A DNA stretch of 7,601 bases. Source: an uncultured Clostridia bacterium (GTDB lineage: Bacteria; Bacillota; Clostridia; TANB77; CAG-508). Below, piece by piece: positions 6,942 to 7,601 of this stretch. Position numbers and translations under genes: made by a program. The DNA lies in assembly GCA_948946035.1 (NCBI GenBank), contig CARBKU010000055.1, positions 1 to 7,601 on the forward strand, read 5' to 3'. Position 1 is the first letter of the stretch. Each line of letters begins with the position of its first letter. The notes beneath the pieces are model-generated. The model made no database searches and was not told where the DNA came from. It worked only from the letters and a program-made list of their open reading frames with translations.

Positions 6942-6994
6942 TTATTCACAAAGTTATCCACATTATCCACATAAAAAGTGAAAACTGTGTAAAA
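6942..6994 (+). promoter_or_regulatory. DnaA box cluster
   Basis: Three same-orientation 9-mers are packed together: TTATTCACA (6942-6950), TTATCCACA (6954-6962) and TTATCCACA (6963-6971). The last two are perfect matches to the consensus DnaA box and directly abut. A fourth, TTTTACACA, lies on the minus strand at 6986-6994. DnaA binds such boxes at replication origins, at titration loci and in promoters it regulates. dnaA, dnaN and rpmH, the usual neighbours of oriC in this phylum, are not in the window, so a titration or regulatory locus is as likely as an origin. The site is followed by about 150 bases of extremely AT-rich DNA. Confidence 0.8.
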
Positions 6995-7065
6995 AATATA
7001 AAAATGAAAATTGAGGTAACATAAATAACAAAAGGCAACATAACTTTTAATATATAGATTTGAAA

Positions 7066-7087
7066 TGACAAAAATATTAAATTGTCA
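7066..7087. promoter_or_regulatory. Inverted repeat TGACAA-N10-TTGTCA upstream of the rhodanese gene
   Basis: A perfect 6-bp inverted repeat with a 10-base AT-only spacer, centred about 90 bases before the rhodanese start. Two half-sites one helical turn and a half apart would suit a dimeric regulator, but no specific factor is recognised and short repeats arise easily in AT-rich DNA. Confidence 0.25.
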
Positions 7088-7128
7088 ACAATAAAATATA
7101 TAATAACATAAAAAATACTTTTTCATAT

Positions 7129-7134
7129 TATAAT
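7129..7134 (+). promoter_or_regulatory. Possible -10 element (TATAAT) for the rhodanese gene
   Basis: A perfect TATAAT lies 19 bases before the ribosome binding site. No good -35 hexamer is found 16-18 bases upstream, and the region has several other TATAAT-like words (for example 7099-7104), so the call rests on position alone. Confidence 0.3.
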
Positions 7135-7165
7135 AATATAAGTGCAAAATTTAGGAGGAATACTA

Positions 7166-7507
7166 ATGTTGAACAAGTTAAAATACATTTTACAAAAAAG
7201 AAATTTAAGACAAATAGATATATATGATTTGGATATGGAACAAGTAAGAAAAATGGTGGAAAAAGGTGCCATATTATTGGATGTTAGAAGTCCACAAGAA
7301 TATGCTGAAGGACATTTAAAAAATAGTATTTTAATACCAGAATATGAAATAAAAACTAATGCTAAAAATATGTTGCCCAATAAATATCAAATAATTATTG
7401 TATATTGTAGTTCAGGAATTCGAAGTAAAAGAGCACAAAAGATTTTACAACAAATGGGCTATTCAAAAGTATATAATCTATATCAAGGATTAGAAGGAAA
7501 TAACTAA
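7166..7507 (+). CDS. Single-domain rhodanese-like sulfurtransferase
   Basis: A 113-residue cytosolic protein with one rhodanese domain. LLDVRSPQEYAEGHLKNS (Asp at 39) is the CH2A-type motif, and YCSSGIRSKRA carries the active-site loop C81-x-x-G-x-R-S. A six-residue CSSGIRS loop with the catalytic Cys and Arg present fits a thiosulfate or persulfide sulfurtransferase of the GlpE/PspE/YqhL kind rather than a Cdc25-like phosphatase. The actual sulfur donor and acceptor are unknown. The C-terminal GYSKVYNLYQGLEG is also typical. The first 25 residues are a basic extension with no signal peptide. The start is ATG 7166, with AGGAGG at 7153-7158, 7 bases upstream; a GTG at 7142 opens the same frame but precedes the ribosome site. 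It appears to be a one-gene transcript. Confidence 0.88.
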   Translation: MLNKLKYILQKRNLRQIDIYDLDMEQVRKMVEKGAILLDVRSPQEYAEGHLKNSILIPEYEIKTNAKNMLPNKYQIIIVYCSSGIRSKRAQKILQQMGYSKVYNLYQGLEGNN

Positions 7508-7511
7508 TTTT

Positions 7512-7546
7512 AAAATAAAAATAGCAAATTCGTTATTTTTATTTTT
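7512..7546 (+). terminator. Probable terminator after the rhodanese gene
   Basis: A 14-bp AT-rich stem (arms 7512-7525 and 7532-7545, core AAATAGC / GTTATTT with one G-T pair) with loop AAATTC, followed by more T. Its low G+C makes it weaker than the other two hairpins in the window, but its position four bases after the stop is right. Confidence 0.65.
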
Positions 7547-7577
7547 GTTTAAGTTTCGACTTTTTTCAAGAGTAGGT

Positions 7578-7583
7578 TATAAT
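7578..7583 (+). promoter_or_regulatory. Possible -10 element at the right edge
   Basis: TATAAT follows the terminator and may belong to the promoter of the next gene beyond the window. The upstream hexamer at 7555-7560 (TTCGAC) is a poor -35. No coding frame can be judged in the remaining 18 bases. Confidence 0.3.
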
Positions 7584-7601
7584 ATATGATTTTTGAAACA
7601 C

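Larger units (their letters stand above)
6995..7165. other. Very AT-rich stretch between DnaA boxes and the rhodanese gene
   Basis: Almost entirely A and T, with runs such as ATAAAATATATAATAA near 7091 and ATTATAATAATATA near 7127. It contains no open frame with a ribosome site before 7153. It could be a duplex-unwinding element next to the DnaA boxes, or simply the promoter region of the downstream gene. Position relative to the boxes is suggestive but not proof. Confidence 0.45.

Noticed and set aside
7553..7562. Spo0A-box-like TTTCGACTT at the right edge
   Set aside because: It has a mismatch to the TTCGACA form, only one copy is present, and the downstream gene lies outside the window, so it cannot be supported.

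Overview
The window comes from a very AT-rich, low-G+C Gram-positive bacterium, most likely a Clostridia-type Firmicute. The evidence is the PolC-type replicative DNA polymerase, A-rich codon use (AGA for most Arg), strong AGGAG ribosome binding sites and a DUF1294/YsdA-like protein. All recognisable genes are on the + strand. No transposase, integrase, phage gene or CRISPR array is visible.

Layout: 2-85 is the 3' end of an unrecognised Lys-rich protein, closed by a strong hairpin terminator (92-133). A leader (134-313) with an imperfect palindrome carrying two TTGACA hexamers precedes polC (314-5100). mtaD-like MTA/SAH deaminase (TTG start at 5147) and a small DUF1294 membrane protein (6439-6744) follow closely in the same direction and probably share transcripts with each other and perhaps with polC, ending at a 19-bp terminator (6773-6816). 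A gene-free stretch (6745-7165) holds a tight cluster of DnaA boxes next to very AT-rich DNA. A single-domain rhodanese (7166-7507) with its own AT-rich terminator closes the window.

The main anomaly is polC. The reading frame changes twice, each time by +1, and the protein is otherwise well conserved, with all exonuclease, PHP, polymerase, zinc and clamp-binding motifs present. Both shifts fall at the same motif, an in-frame CGG followed by A. Skipping the C gives GGA (Gly) and restores the expected PolC sequence exactly (YQAIEL-GRTDEEIEE and RIS-GLSHGTDVWLGNA). By my reading these are the only two in-frame CGG codons in the window. This fits either programmed +1 frameshifting or quadruplet (CGGA) decoding at a codon that may be unassigned or starved of tRNA, or two coincidentally identical sequence errors. 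The joined protein would be 1594 residues. It is longer than usual mainly because of a second feature, a nearly gapless duplication of the OB-fold domain (period 125 residues).
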